This document shows positions 17,990 through 27,281 of a stretch of DNA of 64,000 nt, one piece after another (positions within the stretch are counted from its first letter, which is position 1; every line of letters begins with the position of its first letter). The stretch comes from Natrarchaeobaculum aegyptiacum (lineage in GTDB: Archaea > Halobacteriota > Halobacteria > Halobacteriales > Natrialbaceae): contig NZ_CP019893.1 of the NCBI RefSeq assembly GCF_002156705.1, positions 2,542,001 through 2,606,000 of the forward strand, written 5' to 3'. Under the pieces are notes generated by a model, which was given only the letters and a program-made list of their open reading frames with translations, ran no database searches and was not told where the DNA came from. The position numbers and the translations under genes are program-made.

Positions 17990-19282
17990 CTACTCGTACT
18001 CGCGTGTGACTTCCCGGAGACGTCGAACCCGGCGTTCGGTTCGCGGGTGGGTTCCGAACAGCCGTCGGCGGACGAACCGTCGGGTCCGATCGAAGAAACG
18101 GTGTTCTTCCCACGGTGGTGGGACGATCGAGAACGCCGCCGTCGAGCCGTGTCCGCGCAGGTCGCGTCCGGGTTGGCGAGTGACGTCCCGATCGAGGGTC
18201 TCGAGGGCGCTCGCCAGCGCGGCAGGATCGCCGGTGAGGGCGATGGCACCGCGGTCGGCGACGTACTCGCGGTACCGTGCGAGCGACGCGATGGCCAGTG
18301 AGGTCACGAGAAAGACTGGAACTGCTGCCACGAGTACGAATCCCGAGTGGGGCCCGGCTGTGCTGGGATCGGTGTTCGTCTCCTGCTCTTGTGCATCCTC
18401 GTGTTGCTCACCCTCGGCGAACATCGCTTCGACCTTGGTCGCAGGCAGCGACAGCGCGGTCAACACCGCGGCGTCGCGGTTGATCACGTGGGCGAGTTCG
18501 TGGGCGAGGACGGCCTCGAGTTCCCGCTCGGAGAGGCGATCGACGAGGCCGCGAGAGACGACGATCGAGGACGTGGCCGGACGGTAACCGACGGAGGCCG
18601 CGACGGGGACGCTGGATCTGCCGAGTAGAACGGTGGGGGACGGGGCGTCCGCCTGGGCAGCGAGTCTGTCGACGCGCGCCTGGACCGCCCGTCGCTCGGC
18701 CTCGAGCTCGTCGTCCGAGTCGGCGTCGTCCGAAGCCGGCACCCGCGCTGTCTCCGCGATGTCGTCGCGGACAGCACCGTCGGCGGTTACTTCCTCGTAG
18801 ACCAGTCGGCCAGTTCCGTAACAGACCAGCCCCACGCCGACGACGAATCCGAGCACGAACGGCGTGACGACCGGGAGCAGGTCGATCGCGAGGTAGCCGG
18901 CGAACGCGAGGACCGGACCGCCGACGGCGATCGCGAGCCCCCGTCGAGTGACGGGGACGGTCGGGTTCGCCAGACCGCGTGCCAGTGGCTCGAGCGCGTC
19001 TGCCATCCCGTCGTGGCTGACTCGCCCGACGACCAGGGGGGCGGGCATCAGGCGTCGGTACGTCGCCGCAACCGTGATCCAGAGTCCCAGCGTGACCGCG
19101 ACGACGGCGACGAGACCGAGGATGATGAGGGCGAACTCGGGAATCGCCTCGATGAACACCGCAGCCATCAGGGCGGCGAACGCGACCTCTGCGACGAAGA
19201 GCACCACCATCCCGACGCCGGCGACGACGCCAGCGACGAGCATCCGAATCCACAGGCCGAGTGTGAGTCGATCGAGTGCCAT
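17990..19282 (-). CDS. M48-family membrane metalloprotease (HtpX-like)
   Basis: A 430-residue zinc metalloprotease with two N-terminal helices, further helices near 110-160, and the active-site motif HELAH in EAVLAHELAHVINRD. The third zinc ligand is the Glu of REYVADRGA. Such enzymes degrade misfolded membrane proteins. The C-terminal PPWEEHRFFDRTRRF segment is shared with the upstream paralogue. The 6-nt gap to that paralogue indicates an operon of tandem duplicates. Confidence 0.9.
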   Translation of the reverse strand: MALDRLTLGLWIRMLVAGVVAGVGMVVLFVAEVAFAALMAAVFIEAIPEFALIILGLVAVVAVTLGLWITVAATYRRLMPAPLVVGRVSHDGMADALEPLARGLANPTVPVTRRGLAIAVGGPVLAFAGYLAIDLLPVVTPFVLGFVVGVGLVCYGTGRLVYEEVTADGAVRDDIAETARVPASDDADSDDELEAERRAVQARVDRLAAQADAPSPTVLLGRSSVPVAASVGYRPATSSIVVSRGLVDRLSERELEAVLAHELAHVINRDAAVLTALSLPATKVEAMFAEGEQHEDAQEQETNTDPSTAGPHSGFVLVAAVPVFLVTSLAIASLARYREYVADRGAIALTGDPAALASALETLDRDVTRQPGRDLRGHGSTAAFSIVPPPWEEHRFFDRTRRFVRRRLFGTHPRTERRVRRLREVTREYE

Positions 19283-19288
19283 CGTCGG

Positions 19289-21040
19289 TCACCTCGAGGG
19301 GAGTCGGTTTCGAAGCCGCTCGATTCGCGACGCGGTCGTCGGGTGCGTGCCGAAGATCCCACGAGCGACGAACCGTCGGGTCCGATCGAAGAAGCGGTGC
19401 TCCTCCCACGGCGGCGGGACGATGGCGAACGCGGTGGCCGTATCGCGCTCGCGCAGGTCTGCTGACGGCCGATGCTCGAGCTCGTCGTCGAGAGACTCGA
19501 GAGCACTGGCCAGCGCCGCGGGATCGCCCGTGATCGCGACAGCGCCGTCGTCGGCAGCGTACTCCCGGCCGCGGGAGACGAGGGCGACGTACCAGCGACT
19601 CGCGAACCGAACGGCCATCGCGAGCGGTTCGACGACTGGATTGTAGCCGTACCGGCTGCGCGCGAGCTGGGCGACGGCACCCGGGGCCGACAGCGCGGTC
19701 AGGACGGCCGCGTCCCGGTTGGCGACGTGGGCGAGTTCGTGGGCGATCACGGCCTCGCGTTCCCGCTCGGTGAGCGTCTCGAGAAGCCCCCGAGAGCAGA
19801 CGAGCGTCGTCGCGTCCGGGCGGTAGCCGACCGTCAGCGCGACGGGCGTGCTGTGTTCGAGTACTCGAACGTCGGGAGCCGGTAGGTCGGCCTGTCCGGC
19901 GAGTCGCGTGACGGTCGACTCGAGTGAGTCGTCGGTTCCGGGAGCACCAGTCGCGTCACTCGGACGCCCGGCGTCCTCGGCGTCGACAGTCGCGACCGGA
20001 CGGTCGGAGGCCCCGGCCGTGCGCGACTCGAGGTTGAATCGGTCCTCGAGGTCCCGGAGGACCGCGGTGTCGCCGGCGAACTCCGCGCGGATCGCGCCGC
20101 CGACGTGGACGCCGACGAACGCGAGCGCGCTCACGACGGCCACCGTGACGGCGAGCGTTTCGACCGACACGACGGTCGTCGACCAGTAACTCACACCGAT
20201 CACGGCGAGGGTGGCGACCATCGCCGGAACGGCCGGTCCCAGCCCGGTGGTCCGCTCGAGGCGGGTACGAACCCGTCGAACCTCGTCCGTGAACCCGTAG
20301 ACGTCGTCCGGGTCGACGGGTTCCTCCTCGGCGCTCTCGGCAGCACGCCGTTCGACGGCGTCTCGAACCCGTTCGACGTGGCCGGGGACGACGGTCGAGC
20401 CGAGGACGAGCCAGACGAGCGCGGCCACGACCAGCAGGGCGAATCCAGCCCAGTAGGAGACGCTGAGGTAGCCGACGGCGATCACGCCGATGACGAGCCA
20501 GTTGCCGCCGGTCGTCCGTTCGTCTTCGTCGTCGTCTCTCGAGTGGACCCACTCGTGGGCGGCCCAGGCGTACCCGACCGTCAGCAGGTAGAAGAACCCG
20601 AGCAGGATCAGGATGGCGAACACCGGGTCGGGAAGCACCGGTCGAACGAACGGCACTGCTGCGAGGACGATCAGCAGCGACGACAACAGGAGGACGTAGG
20701 AGGCGAGTTCGACGGTCCCCTGGGTGAGTGCGCCCGCCGGTGACGACCGCTCGCGGGCGCTCCGGACGGCTCGAAGCGACAGTTGGACGGCGACCAGACA
20801 GGGAATCGCGACCGCGACCACGAGCGCCGCGGCGAGCGGTTCAGCGACGAGTCCCGAATCGGTTCCTGGCACGAGTCCCGGTGCCGAAAGCGTCTCGATG
20901 CCGTAGTAGACGCCTGCGTAGACGGGGACGCCGACGAGCAAGAGCGCCGCGACGACGACGGTACTCGAGAGGACGAGACCACAACCCGCGGCGACGAGCG
21001 TCCGAACGAGGAGGCTGGCGCGGGTTCGAATCGAGGTCAC
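19289..21040 (-). CDS. M48-family membrane metalloprotease, larger paralogue
   Basis: A 583-residue M48 protease. The N-terminal half holds about eight hydrophobic helices, far more than the neighbour. The catalytic half has HELAH in EAVIAHELAHVANRD and the third zinc ligand in GREYAADDGA. The last 80 residues are nearly the same as those of the downstream gene (PPPWEEHRFFDRTRRF), showing duplication followed by divergence of the N-terminal membrane part. It is the first gene of the pair. Confidence 0.9.
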   Translation of the reverse strand: MTSIRTRASLLVRTLVAAGCGLVLSSTVVVAALLLVGVPVYAGVYYGIETLSAPGLVPGTDSGLVAEPLAAALVVAVAIPCLVAVQLSLRAVRSARERSSPAGALTQGTVELASYVLLLSSLLIVLAAVPFVRPVLPDPVFAILILLGFFYLLTVGYAWAAHEWVHSRDDDEDERTTGGNWLVIGVIAVGYLSVSYWAGFALLVVAALVWLVLGSTVVPGHVERVRDAVERRAAESAEEEPVDPDDVYGFTDEVRRVRTRLERTTGLGPAVPAMVATLAVIGVSYWSTTVVSVETLAVTVAVVSALAFVGVHVGGAIRAEFAGDTAVLRDLEDRFNLESRTAGASDRPVATVDAEDAGRPSDATGAPGTDDSLESTVTRLAGQADLPAPDVRVLEHSTPVALTVGYRPDATTLVCSRGLLETLTEREREAVIAHELAHVANRDAAVLTALSAPGAVAQLARSRYGYNPVVEPLAMAVRFASRWYVALVSRGREYAADDGAVAITGDPAALASALESLDDELEHRPSADLRERDTATAFAIVPPPWEEHRFFDRTRRFVARGIFGTHPTTASRIERLRNRLPSR

Positions 21041-21229
21041 GGCGGAGTCACCTCGAGTGCGTGCAGGCCAGTGGTGGAGGGAGGCTGCGGGGAACGCATT
21101 TCGTGTCGAAAATTCGTCTCGAGTGCCATATAGGTGTCCGGCTTCCAGGCCGAGTAGGAGTCACCGGAAGGGGTGGACGGTCACCGGAATGGGTCGGTGA
21201 TCACTGCGGCCGATACGACCGCGCGCGGC

Positions 21230-23470
21230 TCACTTCTTCCGCCGGGGTCGCTCTTTCTTGGTTCGCTTCGGGGGCTTGCGAACCCTGACCGGTGCCGGAA
21301 TCAGCACCGGTTCGGGTTCGGGGACCGGCGTCGGAACCGGATCTGGAACCGTAATTGGCTCCGGCAGTCCCTTGGTGAACGACTCGACCGCGCCGACGAT
21401 CGTCAGGCCGTCTGCCTCGACGACGGCGCGGAACTCGTATCTGAGTCCGAACGCCAGACCGTCGATCTCGGCGGCGAACGCGCCCGACTCGGTCCGGGTG
21501 AGTGGGCCAGTCTCGAGCCACGTGTCGGTGCCGGCGACGCGGTACTGGAACGAGACGTCGACTGCTGGGAAATCGCCGAGGGTCTCGAGCGTCGCGTTGA
21601 GCGTCGCCGAGGACTCGTTGACGTCCGTCGCAGGGTCGGTGGTGACCACCGGCAGGACCACGTCGGGGGCCTCCTTGACGAACGTCTCGAGGTCGCCCCT
21701 GATGGTGGTCGCCTCGGTGACGAGCACCGGCCGGAACTCGTACTGGACGCCCTGCTCGAGGTTCGTGACCTGCTGACTGATCGGGCCGGGTGCCTCGAGT
21801 GTGACGGTGTCCGTCGTGAGCCACGTGTCGGTGCCGACGGCGCGGTATTCGAAGCCAGCGGCGACGACGGGGAACTGTCCGAGGTCGGTGACGGTGGCGT
21901 TCAGGGTGGCGCTGAACTCGTTGACGTCGGTCGCTGGGTCGGTGTCGACTGTCGGCAGGTCGACGACGATCGGCGGCTCGATCGGAATCGGCTCCGGTGG
22001 TTCGAACGGCGGGGTGACTGGGGGTTCGAACGGCGGCTCGATCGGTGGCTGGATCGGCGGTTCCGGTGGCTCGGGCGGTTCGACTGGTGGCTCGACCGGC
22101 GGGTCGATGGGTGGTTCGACCTTGGCGAACCGCTGGATCGGCCCGACAACGACGCTGTCGTTCGCGAGCGCGACCGCACGGTACTCGTACTCCAGCCCCT
22201 CGGTCAGCCCGGGTATCTCGGCGCTGAATGGGCCGGGCCCAGTGAGCGTCTGGGGGGACGTCCCGGTCCACTCTTCGGTCCCCACGAGCCGGTACTCGAA
22301 GAACACGTCCACTTCGGTGAACGTTCCGGGATCGACGAGGACGCCGTTCGCGGTCGCAGTCGCCTCGTTGACCTCGGTTGCGGGTTCGGTGCCGACGGTC
22401 GGCAGCTCCTCATCTGGTGGGAGCAGGGGCTTCGTGAACGTCTGTGTGAGTCCCTCGATCCGGATCCCATCCGTGACGACGACGGCGCGGTATTCGTAGT
22501 CGTTACCGGGCTCGACATCGACCCCGGCGCTGAACGGTCCGGGTGCGGTGAACGGCTGGGGAGCCGTCTCGAGCCAGACGTCGCTGCCGACGATGCGGTA
22601 CTCGAAGAAGACGTTGACCGGGGAGAAATCGCCGAGTTCGACGAGCTCGCCGTTGAGCGTCGCGGTCGACTCGTTGATCTCGGTCGCGGGGCCGGTGAAG
22701 ACGACCGGGTCCATGACCGGCTCAGCAGACTTGGTGAACTGCATGATCGCACCCGTGCTGGTGGTTCCATCGGCCGCGACCGCGACGGCGCGGTACTCGT
22801 AGGTGGTGTCGAGGTTCAGCCCCTCGATCCTGACGCTGAACGGCCCGGGTGCGGTGAGCGTCGTTGCGCCGGTGGTGATCCAGATGGCATCGCCGGCAAC
22901 CCGATACTGGAAGAAGACCTCGACGGGAAACGGCTCACCGACGGTCATCAGCGTTCCGTTGAGGGTGGCCCCGCCGCCATTGACGTCGGTCGCCACGTCG
23001 GTCATCGCTGTGGCCTCCGGAATCTGGTCCGGATCTTCGATACACTCCCCTTCGCTGATCGTCAACACTGGGTTGTCTCCACCGCCAGTGAAGTCGGCGA
23101 ACGCGCTGACGATCGTCCCGCCGCCTGGACGCGTTACCTCGAACTGGATCGCACCCTCTCCACCACCCGGGAAAAATCCGGGCACAGTCAGGGTTTCACC
23201 GTCGGAGAAGACGACGGTCAACTGGGCCTCCTGAATCGCCGTTGGCCCACCGCGCGTGAGGTTCCACTTCCAGAACCCGAGTTCGCCGGGACACGCCTGC
23301 GTCGCGTTTTCACTGCCCATCCCACCCCACTGTATCACGCGCTCGAATCCCGGGGCGGGGTCTTGCTGGGCACCAGCGGTGCCATTCGCGAACCCAAACC
23401 CGGCACCGAGGCCGATGGCTGTCGTTCCGGACGCCGCAAGAAACCGCCGTCTGCTGGTCGAATCGACCAT
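21230..23470 (-). CDS. Tat-exported protein with five Fn3-like repeats and Pro-rich spacer
   Basis: A 746-residue surface-type protein. It has a twin-arginine signal (SRRRFLAASGTTAIGLG near residue 6), then a unique N-terminal domain containing two cysteines. Five repeats of about 95 residues follow. Each repeat contains a TDPATDVNESSATLNA-like start, an FEYR strand and a YEYRAV strand, as in fibronectin-III-type beta sandwiches. Three repeats precede and two follow a 50-residue linker built from EPP/DPP/QPP units. The C-terminus is a strongly basic tail (KPPKRTKKERPRRKK), odd for a halophile surface protein. No C-terminal membrane helix or sorting signal is seen. Function is likely adhesion or cell-wall association, by inference only. 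Confidence 0.78.
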   Translation of the reverse strand: MVDSTSRRRFLAASGTTAIGLGAGFGFANGTAGAQQDPAPGFERVIQWGGMGSENATQACPGELGFWKWNLTRGGPTAIQEAQLTVVFSDGETLTVPGFFPGGGEGAIQFEVTRPGGGTIVSAFADFTGGGDNPVLTISEGECIEDPDQIPEATAMTDVATDVNGGGATLNGTLMTVGEPFPVEVFFQYRVAGDAIWITTGATTLTAPGPFSVRIEGLNLDTTYEYRAVAVAADGTTSTGAIMQFTKSAEPVMDPVVFTGPATEINESTATLNGELVELGDFSPVNVFFEYRIVGSDVWLETAPQPFTAPGPFSAGVDVEPGNDYEYRAVVVTDGIRIEGLTQTFTKPLLPPDEELPTVGTEPATEVNEATATANGVLVDPGTFTEVDVFFEYRLVGTEEWTGTSPQTLTGPGPFSAEIPGLTEGLEYEYRAVALANDSVVVGPIQRFAKVEPPIDPPVEPPVEPPEPPEPPIQPPIEPPFEPPVTPPFEPPEPIPIEPPIVVDLPTVDTDPATDVNEFSATLNATVTDLGQFPVVAAGFEYRAVGTDTWLTTDTVTLEAPGPISQQVTNLEQGVQYEFRPVLVTEATTIRGDLETFVKEAPDVVLPVVTTDPATDVNESSATLNATLETLGDFPAVDVSFQYRVAGTDTWLETGPLTRTESGAFAAEIDGLAFGLRYEFRAVVEADGLTIVGAVESFTKGLPEPITVPDPVPTPVPEPEPVLIPAPVRVRKPPKRTKKERPRRKK

Positions 23471-23772
23471 ACGACGCCGTCGCCCAGGAGGTTCATTGTT
23501 ATCAACTGGTTGAACGATAGTGGGCCAGATGCTACAACCTGTTCGGTGGCACTACTGTAGCACCGTAGTAGAGGACGCCACTCGTCGGCTCCCCACTCGA
23601 GGTGTATCCACTCACTTCGGTACTGGTCCCGGTCACGTGGCCATCCCTGTATTCGTCGATTAGCGACGGATACGCCCTCGAGAACCGAATTGGTACGATC
23701 CGAGTACCCGCGTTCACACTGTCGTATCTCTGCTCGAACGCCCCCGAAAAGCACTGACACCCGCCCGCCCCG
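23471..23772. other. intergenic, nothing recognised
   Basis: This 302-bp stretch separates the repeat protein from a small membrane protein. Short open frames exist, but none has haloarchaeal acidic composition or a family match. No repeat or RNA is seen. It probably holds the promoter of the repeat protein. Confidence 0.4.
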
Positions 23773-24063
23773 TCACGAGGGAGTGCCAGCGACGCCGGTT
23801 CGCCACTCGAGAACCGACTGGAACGCGATCCAGAGGACGAGCCACGCTGCCGCCCAGCAGACGACGAGTGCGGTCGTCGAGAGGCCGCCGAACGTCTGCG
23901 TCACCGCGGCCAGTACCGGATACAGGCCGTAGACGAGGGGTATCGTGAGTCCGAATGCGACCAGACAGGTCGCAGCGGTCCACCGTGGTCGTTCCTCCTC
24001 ACCGGTCGACGTCGGGTCGTTCCCCGAGCGATACGGATCCGCGCCCGAATTCGGTGTGGTCAT
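23773..24063 (-). CDS. small membrane protein, two TM helices
   Basis: A 96-residue protein: an acidic, Ser/Thr-rich N-terminus of about 28 residues, then two hydrophobic helices (ATCLVAFGLTIPLVYGLY and TALVVCWAAAWLVLWIAF) and a short tail. The family is unknown to me. Composition and helix placement support a real gene. An AT-rich stretch upstream around 24,060-24,120 could be its promoter. Confidence 0.5.
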   Translation of the reverse strand: MTTPNSGADPYRSGNDPTSTGEEERPRWTAATCLVAFGLTIPLVYGLYPVLAAVTQTFGGLSTTALVVCWAAAWLVLWIAFQSVLEWRTGVAGTPS

Positions 24064-24144
24064 ACATACCAGCCCCTGATTCGAGGTTCTCGGCGTACGG
24101 TAATAATTGCTCGTATCGTTTCGTTGAAACGGGAATCTGCGGTT

Positions 24145-25419
24145 TCAGGGCCGCTCGATCGCGATCTGCTCGATCGTTTGCGAGAGGACGTCGACGCCGT
24201 GGCCGATACTCGTCTCGTCGACGTCGAACGTCGACGTGTGATGGCCACCGGGGTGGTCGGTGCCGATCCCCACGTAGGTCGCCAGCCCACCGTTTCGCTG
24301 GACCTCACGCATCAGGTAGGTCGCGTCCTCGCTTCCGCCGAGGTCGTCGCGCTCGAGCACGCGGTCGACGCCGGGCGTCCCGGCTGCGACGCTGGCGACG
24401 ATCGAGACCAGTTCCCCGTCGCTCGTCGCGCTCGGGGCCTCCGCACCCGTCTCGAGATCGACCTCGCAGTCGTGCATCTCGGCGGCACTGTGGAACACCC
24501 GCTCGGCTCGGTCTCGGACGTACTCCATGAGGTTGGTCGTCTCGCCGCGAACTTCGGCGACGATCCGGGCGTGCTCGGGGACGATGTTCGCGGCGCTGCC
24601 GCCCTCGACGATTCCGGCGTTGACCCGGGTCGCGCCGTCGTCGTGGCGCGGAATCGCGTACAGGTTCTGGACCGCCGTCGCCATCGCCTGGACGGCGTTG
24701 CGCCCGCGTTCCGGATGCCCGCCTGCGTGGGCTGGTTCGCCCGTAAACTCGGCCTCGAGCTGGGTGATCGCGAGGAAGCCGTCGATCCCGGCGACGACCT
24801 CGCCTGTCGGGTGGTCGAGTCCGACGTGCAGCGCCAGCAAGTAGTCGACGTCAGCGAGGTGGTCGCTCTTCGCCATCGGCTTCCCGCCGCCAACGACTTC
24901 CTCGGCCGGCTGGAAGAACACCTTCAGCGTCCCCGAAAAGTCACTTGTTGCAACCTGCTCGAGCACGCCGATTCCGATCGTCGCGTGCGCGTCGTGGCCG
25001 CAGGCGTGCATCGCGCCGTCGTTTGCCGAACGAAAGCCTTCTGCTGCAGGGACGTGCTCGGCGTCGGCGGCCTCCTCCCGCGGCAAGGCGTCGATATCGA
25101 CTCGCAACCCCACGGTCGGCCCCTCGCCGCGCTCGAGAACCGCCACCGCGCCGGTGTACCCTCCCTCGAGACGCTCGAGCGTCGCTTCGTCCGCACCGGC
25201 GGCGAGCGCGCGGTCGTACCAGTCCTCGAGGGCGTCGTCTTCGGGAACAGCCAGTCGGTGCTCGCCGGCGATGGCATCCGGGCCAGTGTACAGTTCGTCG
25301 AGGTCGACCCGGGACTCGAGTTCGTCGACGATCCGGGCCGTGGTGTAGAACTCACACCAGGCGGGTTCGGGCCGACGGTGGAGGTCCCGCCGGAGTGAGA
25401 CGAGGTCGTCTGCGGTCAT
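24145..25419 (-). CDS. M20-family amidohydrolase
   Basis: A 424-residue metal-dependent amidohydrolase of the M20D (IAA-amino acid hydrolase / aminobenzoyl-glutamate AbgA) group. Metal-site motifs are VDIDALP, MHACGHDAHATI and FQPAEE, with a later TDHPGGHHT histidine. The dimerisation domain contains PAHAGGHPERGRNAVQA. It is expected to cleave amide bonds of N-acyl or conjugated amino acids. A start at 25419 (MTADDLVSLRRDLHRRPEP) gives the family-typical opening. The 84-bp palindromic element lies just upstream. Confidence 0.88.
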   Translation of the reverse strand: MTADDLVSLRRDLHRRPEPAWCEFYTTARIVDELESRVDLDELYTGPDAIAGEHRLAVPEDDALEDWYDRALAAGADEATLERLEGGYTGAVAVLERGEGPTVGLRVDIDALPREEAADAEHVPAAEGFRSANDGAMHACGHDAHATIGIGVLEQVATSDFSGTLKVFFQPAEEVVGGGKPMAKSDHLADVDYLLALHVGLDHPTGEVVAGIDGFLAITQLEAEFTGEPAHAGGHPERGRNAVQAMATAVQNLYAIPRHDDGATRVNAGIVEGGSAANIVPEHARIVAEVRGETTNLMEYVRDRAERVFHSAAEMHDCEVDLETGAEAPSATSDGELVSIVASVAAGTPGVDRVLERDDLGGSEDATYLMREVQRNGGLATYVGIGTDHPGGHHTSTFDVDETSIGHGVDVLSQTIEQIAIERP

Positions 25420-25441
25420 ACCCGTATCTCGTCGCGCGAGC

Positions 25442-25525
25442 TATAGTAGCCACTGCAAGTCAGTGCACACCTGATCGCCAGACGAATCGGCGATCAGTGT
25501 GTGGATCGTTGCAGTTGTTACTATA
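25442..25525. repeat. 84-bp imperfect palindrome, MITE-like
   Basis: The outer arms TATAGTAGCCACTGCAA (25442-25458) and TTGCAGTTGTTACTATA (25509-25525) pair at 15 of 17 positions. The inner arms CTGATCGCC and GGCGATCAG pair perfectly around a 9-nt loop, so the whole unit can fold end to end. It lies in the gap between the M20 amidohydrolase and the uS10 paralogue. From memory, near-identical palindromes are dispersed in Natrialbales genomes. I therefore call it a candidate non-autonomous repeat, not verified by search. Confidence 0.65.
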
Positions 25526-25606
25526 AAAAGTGCTGTAGCTCGAGTCGCTGGAGCGTTCGAGAAGACGATCGTTCCCGCCGTGGCGTCTGGGGCGGTCCGG
25601 CGAGAG

Positions 25607-25942
25607 TCAGTTCGTCCGACCCGTCCCGCGAAGCTGTTCGATCTCGGCTTCGACGTGGACCGAGTCGGGGAAGTTTCGACTGGCGACCGTCCGGGCGAAC
25701 TGGGCGTGACCGTGGATCTCGAGTTCTCGGGTGAAGACGGTGTACTGCCAGGTGTCGAACTGGCGCTCGTCGTCGACGTGGAGCCGGCTGTGCTGGGGTA
25801 CCGAGAGCGTCTCGGGCGGATGGGTGTGTGGTCCTTTGAGTGCGGCTCCCTTGCGCTCTGCAGCGGATTTGATATCATCGACGACGCCGTCGAGAGCGGC
25901 GCGATCGCCGCTCTGGAGCGTGAGGCGGGTAACGAAGGTCAT
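25607..25942 (-). CDS. uS10/mL48-family ribosomal protein S10 paralogue
   Basis: A 111-residue protein with the S10 fold: MTFVTRLTLQSGDRAALDGVVDDIKSAAERKG, then KGPHTHPPETLSVPQH, and ending FPDSVHVEAEIEQLRG. The start is ATG 25942; upstream in-frame codons would add 31 residues with no S10 similarity. The canonical rpsJ normally sits with elongation factor genes, which are absent here. So this is more likely the second S10-like protein that haloarchaea carry; its role is uncertain. Confidence 0.78.
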   Translation of the reverse strand: MTFVTRLTLQSGDRAALDGVVDDIKSAAERKGAALKGPHTHPPETLSVPQHSRLHVDDERQFDTWQYTVFTRELEIHGHAQFARTVASRNFPDSVHVEAEIEQLRGTGRTN

Positions 25943-26187
25943 GGCTGTCACACCGTCTGCGGTCGGCGCGTAAAAGTCTGCTGAGATTCGACGGTTCGGG
26001 GCGGACGCTCCCGGGCGGAAGGCGGTGACGGTCACTCGAGCCCCTCGCGTAGCGTCGACACGTTGCGACCGCCTCGCCGACGCCCGCTCTTCGGCGACGA
26101 CGAAACGGTGAGTTCTCCAGTCCAGTTCGGGACACGCGTTGGGTCCGGTCCGATATTCTCTTAACGACGTATCTATTAGTTCGGGTA

Positions 26188-26634
26188 ATGGCAGTCGAAG
26201 CTACGAGCGCAGGCGCGATCCTCTTCCGCGACACGCGGGGCCGGCGCGAGTATCTTCTACTCAAGAGCCGCCCGGGTGACTGGGAGTTTCCGAAGGGCGG
26301 TGTCGAAGGAGAGGAAGAGCTACAACAGACGGCAATTCGAGAAGTACAGGAAGAGGCTGGAATCGAGGACTTCCGCCTCATCGACGGCTTTCGCGAGGAC
26401 TACGACTACGTCTTCGAAGCCAACGGCAAGACGATCCACAAGACGGTCCATCTCTTCATCGCGAAGTCGTTCGAAGCGAGTGCGGAACTCTCGAACGAAC
26501 ACCGCGACCTGCAGTGGCGCGACTACGAACAGGCCGTAAACACCGTCACACAGGACGGCCCCCGCGAGATCCTAGAGGAAGCCCACGAGTTCCTGGACGA
26601 ACTCGAGGCCGAGGCCGAAAGCGAGGAGGCGTAG
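26188..26634 (+). CDS. Nudix hydrolase, Ap4A-type
   Basis: A 148-residue Nudix protein. The Nudix box runs from Gly37 (GGVEGEEELQQTAIREVQEEAGI), with REVQEE providing metal ligands. The lead-in SAGAILFRDTRGRREYLLLKS and WEFPKGG are typical of bis(5'-nucleosyl)-tetraphosphatases, which clear Ap4A and related alarmones. The tail is acidic and coiled. The gene is single, with its own AT-rich upstream sequence (CTTAACGACG near 26,160). Confidence 0.88.
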   Translation: MAVEATSAGAILFRDTRGRREYLLLKSRPGDWEFPKGGVEGEEELQQTAIREVQEEAGIEDFRLIDGFREDYDYVFEANGKTIHKTVHLFIAKSFEASAELSNEHRDLQWRDYEQAVNTVTQDGPREILEEAHEFLDELEAEAESEEA

Positions 26635-26693
26635 TTTCTCCTGCCGGCGATCCATCGTGGTGACCGGCGGCGGACCGACCGACGATCGCCGGC

Positions 26694-27128
26694 CTAGCGC
26701 TGGCTGACGACGACCGTGTCGGCCGCGAGGTCGCCGACGCGCTGGTTCTCGTTCGTGACGAACAGCATGACGATGCCGAGGAGGTAGAAAAACGGCAGCG
26801 AGTCGACGATCAGCAACAGGTTTCGGATCGCCGAGGAGCCGAGCGTCATGTTCTTTCCGTCGGATTTTACCACGACGAGCCCGAGCAGGTGTTTTCCGGG
26901 CGTACAGCCGTACAGTCCCTCGAGGACGATGAAGTACGCGAATCCGAGCACGGGCGCGACGAACCAGCCGAACAGCATGGCGAGGCCCACGTCGCCGATG
27001 GCGACCAGAATACCGACGATGACGGCGTACGCGATGCCCAGCAGAAGGCTATCGACGACGAACGCGAGTACACGCTTGCCGACGACCTGTCCGTTCGTTC
27101 CCATCTGTGGCGTCGGGTACTTTTCCAT
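26694..27128 (-). CDS. RDD-family membrane protein
   Basis: A 144-residue protein with three or four helices. The RDD hallmarks are Arg and Asp in KRVLAFVVDSLLLG, followed by GCTPGKHLLGLVVV and the terminal QRVGDLAADTVVV. RDD proteins are small integral membrane proteins of broadly unknown function, some proposed to act in ion transport or osmoadaptation. It is convergent with the Nudix gene. Confidence 0.85.
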   Translation of the reverse strand: MEKYPTPQMGTNGQVVGKRVLAFVVDSLLLGIAYAVIVGILVAIGDVGLAMLFGWFVAPVLGFAYFIVLEGLYGCTPGKHLLGLVVVKSDGKNMTLGSSAIRNLLLIVDSLPFFYLLGIVMLFVTNENQRVGDLAADTVVVSQR

Positions 27129-27281
27129 ACGTGACTGTGTTTATCCAGCCAACTTAACAGTTGATGTTTCCTGCATCACGACGAGAGTATACGTCCCCGA
27201 TCAGTCGATCAGCCGGAACGGAACGGTCCGAAACGGTGCCAGCAGGTTTATCGGCTACCGGTGAGACCGGACGCCCGAACG

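Noticed and set aside
21173-23560. 795-codon open frame antisense to the repeat protein
   Set aside because: It mirrors the repeats of the true minus-strand gene and lacks signal peptide or motif. The minus-strand gene has a Tat signal and repeated domains.
23532-23717. 61-codon open frame before the repeat protein
   Set aside because: No start context, no recognisable feature and unremarkable composition; more likely part of the promoter region.
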